Positions 42,922-50,892 of a stretch of 64,000 nt of DNA are shown here, in pieces. The notes under the pieces were generated by a model that worked only from the letters and a program-made list of their open reading frames with translations, made no database searches and was not told the origin of the DNA. Position 1 is the stretch's first letter, and each line of letters starts with the position of its first letter. The translations under genes were made by a program, and so were the position numbers. The stretch spans positions 992,001 through 1,056,000 of the forward strand of contig NZ_CP114778.1 of assembly GCF_027359395.1 (NCBI RefSeq), written 5' to 3'. Origin of the DNA: Prochlorococcus marinus str. MIT 1013 (GTDB lineage Bacteria; Cyanobacteriota; Cyanobacteriia; PCC-6307; Cyanobiaceae).

Positions 42922-43299
42922 GTGTGGAATAATTATATGAACAATAAACTAGAGAACGTTCTACTCCCTTTAAACAAACAAGGTGATTTAGACCAAAGAT
43001 TTAAAGCAAGCATAAAGCGAATAATGATAGACATGAGTAGTGAAGCTGCTCATGTATTATCAGATTTCTATATAAAGACATCAGATCTTCAAAAAAGTGC
43101 GAGCAAAGCAGGTCTGGAATTAGTAGAAGCTATTAATAAGGAATCAGACAGACTTTCAAGCCGAGAACACAGACACCCTGATGACGAATATGGATGGATG
43201 GGGAAGGCACTTAGAAAAAGTACTGTTGAGATACTCAAGAAAGTTGGTTTCAAAGAAAAGAATGCCAGCAAAATAATCAAAGCAGCAGAGTTCAAATAA
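42922..43299 (+). CDS. Hypothetical island protein (125 aa; start may be ATG 42937)
   Basis: Soluble, basic and helix-rich: MNNKLENVLLPLNKQGDLDQ, IMIDMSSEAAHVLSDFYIKT, DDEYGWMGKALRKSTVEILK, KVGFKEKNASKIIKAAEFK. The C-terminal lysine-rich helices hint at DNA or RNA binding, but no domain is recognised. First gene of a compact plus-strand run that leads towards the recombinase. Confidence 0.6.
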   Translation: MWNNYMNNKLENVLLPLNKQGDLDQRFKASIKRIMIDMSSEAAHVLSDFYIKTSDLQKSASKAGLELVEAINKESDRLSSREHRHPDDEYGWMGKALRKSTVEILKKVGFKEKNASKIIKAAEFK

Positions 43300-43365
43300 T
43301 CTTTAAGAACTCAAAGTAGTTGGTCAGAGCAACTCTCGGTCTCTCATCTATCTGAACTGGGAAGG

Positions 43366-43797
43366 ATGAATGAAGCTGGTATTAGACAAGCCATAGCCGA
43401 ATCATCAAGCGCTCAAACTATCTTTATAGGAACAGAGTTCGGCGGCATACCAGGCAAGAACTGGATAGATGTTCCAGTTAGAAGATTCGAAGAAATTAGG
43501 AGATTCACCCCTAAGACAATCAGGGAAAATAACCCTTTGTCTGAGTTAGATAGGATTTCCGATCACCAAGACATCCTTACAATCGAGTCTCTTGAAGTTA
43601 AAGAAGCAACTCAGGAATCGATAGCCAGAGAGATCGCCTCATTAGCACAACAACTAAACACTAAAGAAGTTTGGAGGGAAAAAGAAATCGTAGAGATACT
43701 AAAAGAAGCAGAGCATGAACTCATATCTATTGGACACATGGTTATGCAACCACTTGAGACAGTACCTTCAAAAAAAAATGAACCCCTACCCAAATAA
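43366..43797 (+). CDS. Hypothetical island protein (143 aa)
   Basis: ATG start after a GGAAGGA ribosome-binding sequence. N-terminal part MNEAGIRQAIAESSSAQTIF, GTEFGGIPGKNWIDVPVRRF, then a long acidic helical region (SIAREIASLAQQLNTKEVWR and VEILKEAEHELISIGH). No family recognised. Its 3' end overlaps the start of the next ORF by 20 bp. Confidence 0.6.
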   Translation: MNEAGIRQAIAESSSAQTIFIGTEFGGIPGKNWIDVPVRRFEEIRRFTPKTIRENNPLSELDRISDHQDILTIESLEVKEATQESIAREIASLAQQLNTKEVWREKEIVEILKEAEHELISIGHMVMQPLETVPSKKNEPLPK

Positions 43798-43945
43798 AGA
43801 GACAGAGCCTAAAGCAAGGCATATCCGCTTTTGGTCTACTGGCAAGATTCCTAACTCTGCTTACATACAAATCAGAGAACACCAGAGAAAAAAGAACAAA
43901 GCATATGAGAGAGCAATGCTAAGTGAATGGATACTCAATTCTTAA
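43778..43945 (+). CDS. Small basic island protein (55 aa)
   Basis: MNPYPNKETEPKARHIRFWS, then TGKIPNSAYIQIREHQRKKN, then KAYERAMLSEWILNS. The HIRFW--G-IP-SAY pattern could be a ribbon-helix-helix-like beginning. The start at 43778 is inside the end of the preceding gene; a longer frame (from 43715) would overlap more. Confidence 0.5.
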   Translation: MNPYPNKETEPKARHIRFWSTGKIPNSAYIQIREHQRKKNKAYERAMLSEWILNS

Positions 43946-43969
43946 AACGCATAAATCTAAAAATACGCA

Positions 43970-44107
43970 ATGACTAAAACATCATTTAAACCAAAGAATA
44001 ATGCACTCAAACTGATGATCTCAGGAAGTGAACCCATGATCAGAACTAGAAATCATGATCTCAGTATCTCCAACCGAGTCAAACGTAAAACACTCAAAAT
44101 GAAATGA
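43970..44107 (+). CDS. Small basic island protein (45 aa)
   Basis: MTKTSFKPKNNALKLMISGS, EPMIRTRNHDLSISNRVKRK, TLKMK. Very basic. Its stop overlaps the next start (ATGA at 44104-44107). Confidence 0.45.
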   Translation: MTKTSFKPKNNALKLMISGSEPMIRTRNHDLSISNRVKRKTLKMK

Positions 44108-44256
44108 TTACTGAAGAAAAGAAAAGACGAGAAGCATTCAAGTTCAATGCAAATCTCTCAGACAGAGACATAAGACAAATCAGAGCTACTGCTCAGGGAA
44201 TGACAACTTATCAATATGAGTCCTTCCTAAAAGAGATAGGCATTGAGTACGAATGA
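44104..44256 (+). CDS. Small island protein (50 aa)
   Basis: MITEEKKRREAFKFNANLSD, RDIRQIRATAQGMTTYQYES, FLKEIGIEYE. The ATAQGMTTYQYESFLKEIG stretch looks like the helical half of a CopG/ribbon-helix-helix antitoxin-type regulator (weak). It overlaps both neighbours by ATGA. Confidence 0.5.
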   Translation: MITEEKKRREAFKFNANLSDRDIRQIRATAQGMTTYQYESFLKEIGIEYE

Positions 44257-44324
44257 TATCTAGACCAAAAGGTGATGTCGTTAAAAGCTTCCTATCAGAC
44301 ATAAAAAAAGTCGCACTGTCCTAA
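44253..44324 (+). CDS. Micro-ORF (23 aa) coupled to the preceding gene
   Basis: MISRPKGDVVKSFLSDIKKV then ALS. Starts within ATGA overlapping the previous stop. Support comes only from the overlap pattern. Confidence 0.3.
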   Translation: MISRPKGDVVKSFLSDIKKVALS

Positions 44325-44783
44325 GTCCGAATGGATATGGATAGGCACGAGTTATTTACTTTTGGATTAGTGGGATGGATTTGTGACCCATCCTCTAGTC
44401 CTCTAAAAATTCAAAAAAAATAAAATTAAAAAAGTAGAAGCGACTCAGAAAATCCGACACAAATGTCTGAAGGGTTATATCTATAGAAGCAGGACGAAAA
44501 GCACCCCATACGGGGTATCAAGACCACTAAACATGAGGATCAGCTCGACTATAAACCCGCGTCCAATCCTTGCATACCTGTTGTACAAGCAGTTACGCGA
44601 AGCCACGGAAAGCAAGTCATAGTTTGAATCAATCTTGAGTTGTCTCAGCGAATGGGGCTCAGCACATATCTTTGGACACAGATTGGACAGGATTTTGAAT
44701 ACAAAACCTACGATCTCCTAATCATTTCCAGCCCGAGAGGCATCGAGTTAAATCCATCTGAATACTTATAAGTCGATGTCTAG

Positions 44784-44820
44784 AGATCAGTTTTATTAGT
44801 TTCAAAAGTTAGGTAATCTT
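44784..44820. repeat. 37-bp direct repeat, copy 2 (other copy 24982-25018)
   Basis: Same orientation as the copy upstream of the flavoprotein gene, with 21 leading identical bases and a further TTAGGTA-n-TCTT. The two copies bracket 19.8 kb that includes the TPR array and the phage-type polymerase. Confidence 0.5.
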
Positions 44821-44891
44821 GGAAGAGGTTTGGATCCCTAGCCTAAGAGCTATCCAAACTTTATCCAAACCACACATTTTCGACAAGATCC

Positions 44892-44933
44892 ATGTCAGAC
44901 AAAGATATCTCGTATTGGCTAATGAAGAGTTAA
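44892..44933 (+). pseudogene. Truncated 5' end of an EVE-domain gene
   Basis: MSDKDISYWLMKS then stop. The intact EVE gene at 54337 begins MSVKEINYWLMKSEPDAYS, and the bases just before both ATGs are also alike (CATTTTC...ATCC-ATG). Similarity ends at the Ser codon. Confidence 0.75.
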
Positions 44934-44973
44934 AGTTTAGTGGCTTAAAGAGATCTCAAGGAATCGTCAATAC

Positions 44974-44994
44974 TTACTCTAACTTTACTCTAAC
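44974..44994. repeat. Tandem TTACTCTAAC repeat, copy 1 (identical copy 54295-54315)
   Basis: Two TTACTCTAAC units with one T between them, 35 bp before the recombinase start. The identical 21 bp stands 21 bp before the intact EVE gene. Candidate recombinase arm sites or a shared promoter element. Confidence 0.6.
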
Positions 44995-45029
44995 TTTTAT
45001 GATACGTTTGGGGAGATTTAACATTCCCC

Positions 45030-46619
45030 TTGCCAAAGCTCCTAGATAAAAAGAAAGTTCTTAATGGAAGAGGCGAGGTTGTTACTTGGTCAGATTCAAA
45101 TGTAGGCAAATACTTCTACAGGGAAAAGATCTCAGGTCAGAAAAGGTATCGAAATAAATTAATACCCAATGCCAACACCATGGATGAAGCAGTCTCCATG
45201 TGCATGGATATTGCAATTCAACTAAGAGAAGAAGATCCTCACCATCTATCCAAAGATGCAAACCCTAAAGAAAAGATCTCGACTGAATCAACTCAAGGAC
45301 TTTCATTGGTTGAAAGAGAGGAGAAATTACTAAGAAGAAAAGAAAGATTAGCCAGAGAAGAGAGAAAAAAAGAGCGACCAAAGATGACGACAGAGAAAGC
45401 CTTAGATGACTGGCTGGCTGGACAGAAGAAACGAGTTGATGCTGGAACCTTTGAAGAGAACAGTTACTTAGCTAAATACCATGCAGCTCTTCATCTCAAA
45501 AGCTATCTCAAGTACAAGAAAATATTCTTTACCTCTCAGATATCAACAGGTACATTTGACGAATATATCGAATTCAGATTCCAGAAAACTCAAAGAAGGA
45601 TTGTCATCCACAGAGAACTAGCAGTCATAGGTGAATGGATCAAAAGCTACCTAGTCAGATTCAAATATATTCCAGCTCATCTATGGCTTGATGGTCAGTT
45701 CTTACCACGTATTGAAGTCAGACAAATAGATAAAGATGCTAACCCTGCTATCAATCCAGACGACTGGAAAGTCATCCTTGATTACACAAGGGATTTGTGG
45801 AGGAAACAGGCTTACGAGCCAACTCTAATGACGACGAGCAATCAATTTCATAAGAACATTAATACACAAAGAAAGTCTGAGAAAAAGAGTATCTGGTTTA
45901 GAGAAATGTTCTGGCATTGGATATTAGTTGCAAAGAAAACAGGTATGTCACCCGAAGAGATTTGCAAACTTAAATGGAAGAATGTCGAGATTAGAGATGT
46001 TGGAAGATATAGCCAGTCCAAGGCAGAGCAAGAGATATATGACCTAGAGCAAGAGGGTATTGAAGTTATCCCTTCTCTCCACGATCCGAAGTCTGGAGAT
46101 TGGATTGCTGACCCTAGCCACATAGGAAGAGAGGAACGATTAATCGCTTACATCTCAACCATCAGAAAGAAAACATCCCAGCCTAGAGAAATACCATGCA
46201 ACCTTGGAACCGAATTCAGAAGATGGATGAAATTCTTGAAGACATCAGGGTATGTAATCCGTGGAGATGACTATGTCTTTGCTCAGGTTCACAACGAAAT
46301 GAAGCAACCAAGCCAAGCCAGAATCAGGCAAGCTTGGAGAAAGATTGTTGATGGATTAATGCTTGAAGGGAAGCTAAAGGGTCATAAATTCTCAGATCGT
46401 AAGTACACCCTTTACAGCATGAGGTCTACATTTATTGAAGACCACTTACTCAAAGGCACAGATATTTTTCTGCTTGCGAGAGTGTCTGGTCATAGCGTAA
46501 AAACGCTAATGGATACGTACGAAAGAATGGATATTAGAGAAAGAGCAAAAGAGCTAACAGATATTGACTACGGAAAGAGAAAGAATGCACCTCAGATCAT
46601 CAACTTATTTGAGGAGTAA
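45030..46619 (+). CDS. Divergent tyrosine recombinase/integrase (529 aa)
   Basis: Large phage-integrase-family protein. A basic N-terminal region with a Lys/Arg/Glu helix (EREEKLLRRKERLAREERKK), a core-binding region (TTEKALDDWLAGQKKRVD), then the catalytic domain. Box II reads YSMRSTFIEDHLLKGTDIFL (Arg kept, the usual HxLR His is Tyr), followed by ARVSGHSVKTLMDTYERMD (His of GHS and the Tyr nucleophile kept). The box I position is GMSPEEICKLKW, where Arg normally follows G-L/M, so the first catalytic Arg appears to be Ser. Its 3' end is copied elsewhere in the island. ATG start. Confidence 0.9.
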   Translation: MPKLLDKKKVLNGRGEVVTWSDSNVGKYFYREKISGQKRYRNKLIPNANTMDEAVSMCMDIAIQLREEDPHHLSKDANPKEKISTESTQGLSLVEREEKLLRRKERLAREERKKERPKMTTEKALDDWLAGQKKRVDAGTFEENSYLAKYHAALHLKSYLKYKKIFFTSQISTGTFDEYIEFRFQKTQRRIVIHRELAVIGEWIKSYLVRFKYIPAHLWLDGQFLPRIEVRQIDKDANPAINPDDWKVILDYTRDLWRKQAYEPTLMTTSNQFHKNINTQRKSEKKSIWFREMFWHWILVAKKTGMSPEEICKLKWKNVEIRDVGRYSQSKAEQEIYDLEQEGIEVIPSLHDPKSGDWIADPSHIGREERLIAYISTIRKKTSQPREIPCNLGTEFRRWMKFLKTSGYVIRGDDYVFAQVHNEMKQPSQARIRQAWRKIVDGLMLEGKLKGHKFSDRKYTLYSMRSTFIEDHLLKGTDIFLLARVSGHSVKTLMDTYERMDIRERAKELTDIDYGKRKNAPQIINLFEE

Positions 46620-46654
46620 GAGTCAAATTCTTAACTCGACACACAGATACGAGC

Positions 46655-46774
46655 ATGAAATATATTCAAGACCATTATTTTCATTATAGAGCTGATGAGT
46701 CCACGGAGATACTTGGTAAAGGTAGAAAGAATAAGCCAGCAGAGGAAAGTTTGAGGTGGATTCGGTCTTCTTGA
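46655..46774 (+). CDS. Small ORF linked to the recombinase 3' end (39 aa)
   Basis: MKYIQDHYFHYRADESTEIL, GKGRKNKPAEESLRWIRSS. Intact version of a sequence also found, broken, at 34199-34309 and 49760-49849. Its persistence in three places suggests it belongs to the mobile unit. Confidence 0.6.
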   Translation: MKYIQDHYFHYRADESTEILGKGRKNKPAEESLRWIRSS

Positions 46775-46798
46775 ATAGAATTCAAGAAGCAATGAGTC

Positions 46799-46933
46799 TT
46801 AACTATTCATACAAGAATAAATATCAAATTCAAGTTGAATCCAATGGCTTTGTTCTGAACTTATTCCCCATAATTCACCTCGATCTGAAGCTTCTAAAAT
46901 GGATCTATAAAATTCTGGAATATCCTTTGACAT
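46799..46933 (-). CDS. Small soluble protein (44 aa)
   Basis: MSKDIPEFYRSILEASDRGE, LWGISSEQSHWIQLEFDIYS, CMNS. The composition is highly protein-like, acidic with several Trp/Tyr. It starts 4 bp after the stop of the exported protein upstream, so cotranscribed. The longer frame to 46999 would overlap that gene, hence this ATG. Confidence 0.6.
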   Translation of the reverse strand: MSKDIPEFYRSILEASDRGELWGISSEQSHWIQLEFDIYSCMNS

Positions 46934-46937
46934 TGTT

Positions 46938-47111
46938 TTAGTTGATTGTTGAAGCAGAAATATTCTCCTCACAAACAGCATCTCCTTCTTCACAGACAAC
47001 CTCAGCTTTGTCTAAGTGTGAGCTACAACCCATCGCCATAACTGGTGATACACCAAGAACTGTGTGTAGAGTAGTTGCCGAAAACAGAAGGTAAGGAATG
47101 ATTTTTTTCAT
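46938..47111 (-). CDS. Small exported Cys-containing protein (57 aa)
   Basis: Signal peptide (MKKIIPYLLFSATTLHTVLG), then GVSPVMAMGCSSHLDKAEVV and CEEGDAVCEENIS. Three Cys, acidic mature part. The MAMGC context might be a lipobox-like site, but the fit is poor. ATG start. Confidence 0.6.
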   Translation of the reverse strand: MKKIIPYLLFSATTLHTVLGVSPVMAMGCSSHLDKAEVVCEEGDAVCEENISASTIN

Positions 47112-47309
47112 AGCCAGCTTTAGATTTTCATCAATGATCTATCAACTAATTACCAACTGTGAGGTTTCAATGTTCGGTTAACTACTTAAAGCAGATAGGA
47201 ATAGAAACTATTTATGAATAAACTACTCCCAATAAAAGTAACTTATAGAATCAGAGTTACTGATTTTGGCATCCCTCCTATCTATTGATCGACAAATAAA
47301 TCAAGGAAC

Positions 47310-47474
47310 ATGAGTCACTTCCAATTTACTGATGAACAATTTATCGAGATCAGAGAAATCTGGAGAGATATCAATTCTCAATGCAAATTGCTGCAAGAGC
47401 AAACTGGTTGTCCTGATAGCGAGATAGTCAAAATGATTGACTCTGCGAAGAGTTATTGGGAAAACAAGAGTTAA
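47310..47474 (+). CDS. Small soluble protein (54 aa)
   Basis: MSHFQFTDEQFIEIREIWRD, INSQCKLLQEQTGCPDSEIV, KMIDSAKSYWENKS. ATG after a TCAAGGA ribosome-binding-like sequence. Helical and charged. Convergent with the gene at 47485, whose C-terminal SEVIWKKL echoes the YWENK ending only superficially. Confidence 0.6.
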   Translation: MSHFQFTDEQFIEIREIWRDINSQCKLLQEQTGCPDSEIVKMIDSAKSYWENKS

Positions 47475-47484
47475 AAAAAACTAT

Positions 47485-47712
47485 TTACGCACTCAATTTT
47501 TTCCAGATCACCTCAGATTCTTTGATCAAGTCAATAGCCTCATCTCTACCAAGTATCTTTTGTGCATCATTCATTAACTGTATGTATCTAAGCCTTAGTT
47601 CTTGTTTATTCATGAGCTGCATTTGTATTTCATGCAGAGATTTCTCACTAAGTGCAACATTATGTTTATTAGGTGAGTGCGAAAAATTTAAAGAGGCATT
47701 GTGATGGCTCAT
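47485..47712 (-). CDS. Hypothetical protein (75 aa)
   Basis: NKHNVALSEKSLHEIQMQLM, NKQELRLRYIQLMNDAQKIL, GRDEAIDLIKESEVIWKKLS. Predicted all-helical and soluble. ATG start; an inner Met (MNKQELRLRY) would give a 42-residue version. No family recognised. Confidence 0.55.
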   Translation of the reverse strand: MSHHNASLNFSHSPNKHNVALSEKSLHEIQMQLMNKQELRLRYIQLMNDAQKILGRDEAIDLIKESEVIWKKLSA

Positions 47713-47910
47713 TAGAATGAATTTGATTAACTTCTTAGCGAGGGAGGGAAATTGCTATGCAAAACAATTTCCCTAGCTCTAGTTGGGTGTCAAAAAGGCG
47801 CTTTGCAAAACCTTTTTAAGCACTTGCAGGTGATTGATCAACCCACACAACGTATTAAATATTTTGGCTAGTCAACTTAGCTATTGAGTTGATTAACCGG
47901 TACGGTTTTC

Positions 47911-48096
47911 CTAATTAAAGGTTGGAACTTGAAGTGTTGCAGCTTTCAGTCCTTCAGGGTAGACATTGAATGATGTTGTCCACTCACAAAATTCTTGGCT
48001 AACTGCATAACTATCTTCATACCTCTGTAACTCATCGAGGTAATTCACTCTCTGAGTAGCCCATGCAATAATGAGTCTTTGACTAATATCCATCAA
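47911..48096 (-). CDS. Small soluble protein (61 aa)
   Basis: MDISQRLIIAWATQRVNYLD, ELQRYEDSYAVSQEFCEWTT, SFNVYPEGLKAATLQVPTFN. The AVSQEFCEW segment parallels AISQECREW of the protein at 21630. Start at 48096 or the next Met. Confidence 0.55.
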   Translation of the reverse strand: MMDISQRLIIAWATQRVNYLDELQRYEDSYAVSQEFCEWTTSFNVYPEGLKAATLQVPTFN

Positions 48097-48256
48097 TAAA
48101 TCTTATTCAAGCCAAAAAAGTACCGTGGTTATTACTTGTTAAATCAATATGAAAAGAACATTCAAACGAAAGCTTTTTTATACCTAATTAGTCACGACTA
48201 AATCAACTTTTAGATAAAATTACTTTTTAGTTCACAATCTTGTTTAACTTTAAAGA

Positions 48257-49756
48257 GTGGAGACGATAAATCTAGTTTGGTTCAAAAAAGACTTAAGAAC
48301 ATACGATAATGAAGCACTTTATGAAGCGCTAAAAACTGAAAATGTAATACCAATTTTTGTTGTTGAGCCAGATCTTTGGAAACTTCCTGATCATTCTTCA
48401 AGACAATGGGAGTTTGTACGAGAATGTTTAATTGATTTAAACAACTCATTAAGTGATATTGGTTTGAAATTAATTATAAGAGTTGGGAATATTCAAGATG
48501 TAATTAAAGAGTTTACGAAAAGGTTTCATGTTAAAGGTATTTATAGTCATGAAGAAACCGGCAATGAATGGACATTTAAACGTGATCAAGATCTAAGGCG
48601 TTACACAAAAAACGAAAACATAAATTGGTATGAATACAGACAATTTGGTGTTTTTAGAGGTCTTAAAACACGCAAAAGTTGGTCTCAGAAATGGGAACAA
48701 CATATGTCAGAGGAACTCATCAATGATCCCAGAAGAGTAAATTATTTTATTGATATTCCAAGTCATAATTTACCATCATCTAAAAGTCTAAAGTTAAATT
48801 TAGATAAATGTAGTCATCGAATTCAAGGAGGAAGAAAGCAAGGGCTTCATAAACTGGATGAGTTTCTGAAATACAAAATAGATAATTATCAATATTCTCT
48901 ATCAAGTCCTTTAAAAGCATTTGATGGATGTTCTCGCTTATCGCCTTACTTAACTTGGGGGTGTCTATCAATTAGAGAGGTAGTCCAAGCAATTAGAAAA
49001 ACCAAGAAAAGAGGATCCAGCGCAATTGACTCAAGATTACATTGGCATTGTCATTTTATTCAAAAGCTTGAATCAGAGCCTGAATTAGAAAATCGTGAGT
49101 ACCACCCACACATGAGTGGTATCAGGGTGTCAAATCCAATTTTTTTAGAAGCATGGAGTAGAGGTCTAACTGGGATACCTTTTATAGATGCATGCATGAG
49201 ATCCCTAAATAATCATGGTTGGATTAATTTTCGAATGAGAGCAATGCTTATGTCATATGCTAGCTACCAACTATGGCTGCCATGGCAAGAGAGTGGTTTA
49301 TGCCTAGCACGCAAATTTATTGACTACGAGCCAGGAATTCACTGGACACAATGCCAAATGCAATCGGGTACGACATCGATTAATACGATTAGAATTTATA
49401 ACCCAATTAAACAAGGATATGATCATGACCCAGAGGGAATATTTATTCGAACTTGGGTAAAAGAATTACAATACCTTCCAAGCAAATTCATCCATGAACC
49501 ATGGGAAATTGATCTATTTCGTCAAAATGATTCATCATTCGTTCTTGGAAAAAATTATCCATTACCTATTGTGGATCCAATTATTAGTACAAAGACAGCA
49601 CGAGCAAAGCTAAAAGAGATACGAAATAAACCAGACTTCTTTGACATCGCTAAAAATATCCTCGAAAAACATGGCTCAAGAAAAAGGAGAAAGTCAAAGT
49701 TAAAAAAGAACCAAAACAATCCCAAGGGACATAATCAATTAACCCTCAAGCTTTAA
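48257..49756 (+). CDS. Cryptochrome/DNA photolyase family flavoprotein
   Basis: 499 residues, GTG start. Photolyase N-domain (LVWFKKDLRTYDNEALYEAL), then the FAD domain: FDGCSRLSPYLTWGCLSIRE, RLHWHCHFIQKLES, GLTGIPFIDACMRSLNNHGW, NFRMRAMLMSYASYQLWLPW and HWTQCQMQSGTTSINTIRIY-NP. These are the flavin- and DNA-contact motifs of class I-like photolyases and cryptochromes. A basic tail (RKRRKSKLKKNQNNPKGHNQ) could aid DNA binding. It may repair pyrimidine dimers with light, or be a photoreceptor. A fragment of the integrase-linked ORF begins 4 bp after its stop. Confidence 0.9.
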   Translation: METINLVWFKKDLRTYDNEALYEALKTENVIPIFVVEPDLWKLPDHSSRQWEFVRECLIDLNNSLSDIGLKLIIRVGNIQDVIKEFTKRFHVKGIYSHEETGNEWTFKRDQDLRRYTKNENINWYEYRQFGVFRGLKTRKSWSQKWEQHMSEELINDPRRVNYFIDIPSHNLPSSKSLKLNLDKCSHRIQGGRKQGLHKLDEFLKYKIDNYQYSLSSPLKAFDGCSRLSPYLTWGCLSIREVVQAIRKTKKRGSSAIDSRLHWHCHFIQKLESEPELENREYHPHMSGIRVSNPIFLEAWSRGLTGIPFIDACMRSLNNHGWINFRMRAMLMSYASYQLWLPWQESGLCLARKFIDYEPGIHWTQCQMQSGTTSINTIRIYNPIKQGYDHDPEGIFIRTWVKELQYLPSKFIHEPWEIDLFRQNDSSFVLGKNYPLPIVDPIISTKTARAKLKEIRNKPDFFDIAKNILEKHGSRKRRKSKLKKNQNNPKGHNQLTLKL

Positions 49757-49759
49757 AAT

Positions 49760-49849
49760 TACAGAACATATGAGTCCACTGAGATCCTTGGTAAAGGTAG
49801 AAAGATTAAGCCAGCAGAGGAAAGTCTTAGATGGATTGGATCCAATTAA
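49760..49849 (+). pseudogene. Fragment of the 39-aa integrase-linked ORF (third copy)
   Basis: Reads YRTYESTEILGKGRKIKPAE then ESLRWIGSN and stop, lacking the first third of the ORF at 46655. It abuts the photolyase stop codon. The rest of the gap to 50010 is non-coding. Confidence 0.7.
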
Positions 49850-50010
49850 GTTCACAATCGTCAACTATTTAAGTGCCATATTAGACATTCCTAGGAATCC
49901 AAATTCCTGAATTATACTTTCTAGATTATCTAGTGATCATCTACTAATTTTGTGTAGTGGTAAAAAATTGTTTCTTAAGTTATTTATGTAGTATTCGCTA
50001 CTAAACGATT

Positions 50011-50370
50011 ATGGATTTAACAAGATTTTATTCTTTGAACTTTCTTGGGCGATTGTTGCTAAGTGCAGTTTTTATAAATGCAATACCAGGTAAAATAACA
50101 AACTTTGCTGCTCAAGCTGAATACATAACAAACAGAGGGTTTCCCGAGCCAGTTTCAATGATAATGATGGTAGGTGCAATAGCTTTACTTCTTGGTGGTA
50201 CTGTCCTGTTGATCTTCACAGAACGGATCAAACTCGCTTGTTCACTACTTTTAGTTTTCTTGGTGCCAGCCACAATAATTTTTCATTTGATACCATTTCA
50301 ACTTGTAGCAGTGGCACGAAACCTATCTTTAATTGGAGGATTGTTAGTTGCCATAGAAAAATCCAAATAA
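50011..50370 (+). CDS. DoxX-like membrane protein (copy 2)
   Basis: 119 residues, four hydrophobic segments, paralogue of the 8999 protein: FLGRLLLSAVFINAIPGKIT, VSMIMMVGAIALLLGGTVLL, ACSLLLVFLVPATIIFHLIP and FQLVAVARNLSLIGGLLVAI. ATG start. Followed by a clear terminator. Why two copies exist is unknown. Confidence 0.8.
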   Translation: MDLTRFYSLNFLGRLLLSAVFINAIPGKITNFAAQAEYITNRGFPEPVSMIMMVGAIALLLGGTVLLIFTERIKLACSLLLVFLVPATIIFHLIPFQLVAVARNLSLIGGLLVAIEKSK

Positions 50371-50400
50371 CTAATATCGATTCACTATTCAAAATCTTAT

Positions 50401-50427
50401 GGGCTGACTTGAGTCAGTCCTTTTTTT
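50401..50427 (+). terminator. Rho-independent terminator
   Basis: GGCTGACT-TG-AGTCAGTCC hairpin immediately followed by seven T, 30 bp after the DoxX-like gene. Confidence 0.8.
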
Positions 50428-50428
50428 A

Positions 50429-50890
50429 ATGAAAAAACTCCACTTAATTATTGTATGTTTTTGGTTCTTTCAGCCCATCATCGCTAAAGCTAAGCCTGTA
50501 AAAGGGATTAGCGACTTTGATGGAGGCTTCAAAGGTGTTGAGAGAATCACTTTTGAATGTCCCGTCAACAACGAAAGAAATATACAAAGAAGTAATGACG
50601 AATTTGACGGTCAACAACCAAAAGAAAAATGTTGGGTTGATTTTCACCCAACTTATTTGAATGTTATGAACAAACAGGTGATAAATAAAAAAGATGTAAT
50701 TAGCTTTTGGCAATCTCCTCCTCAATCAGGCAAGTGTTGTGCAAGTTGGAATTTAATTTATAAGGATGTTGAAGGAAAGAATAAAATCTTATCTATGAGA
50801 AAAAAAGAATTTCCATTCCCACTCACAAAGAGAAAATTAAAAATACTTGGCACACCATCAAACATTATCAATCGTTGGCTAGCTCAATAA
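50429..50890 (+). CDS. Exported hypothetical protein (153 aa)
   Basis: Signal peptide (KKLHLIIVCFWFFQPIIAKA), mature part with four Cys (TFECPVNNERN, KEKCWVDFHP, SGKCCASWNL) and aromatic-rich strands. ATG start directly after the terminator T-tract. Probably periplasmic with disulfides. No family recognised. Confidence 0.65.
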   Translation: MKKLHLIIVCFWFFQPIIAKAKPVKGISDFDGGFKGVERITFECPVNNERNIQRSNDEFDGQQPKEKCWVDFHPTYLNVMNKQVINKKDVISFWQSPPQSGKCCASWNLIYKDVEGKNKILSMRKKEFPFPLTKRKLKILGTPSNIINRWLAQ

Positions 50891-50892
50891 TC

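Larger units (their letters stand above)
44325..45029. other. Non-coding stretch: hairpin, direct repeat, EVE remnant, tandem repeats
   Basis: About 700 bp before the recombinase. It holds the CCCCATACGGGG hairpin (44504-44515) with an upstream ACACAAATGTCTGAAG resembling the 53570 region, the 37-bp repeat (44784-44820), a truncated EVE-gene start (44892-44933) and two TTACTCTAAC units (44974-44994). The order suggests layered insertions at an attachment region. Confidence 0.6.

Noticed and set aside
46756-46941. 61-codon plus-strand frame
   Set aside because: Antisense to the much more protein-like 44-aa gene at 46799; begins within the 39-aa integrase-linked ORF.
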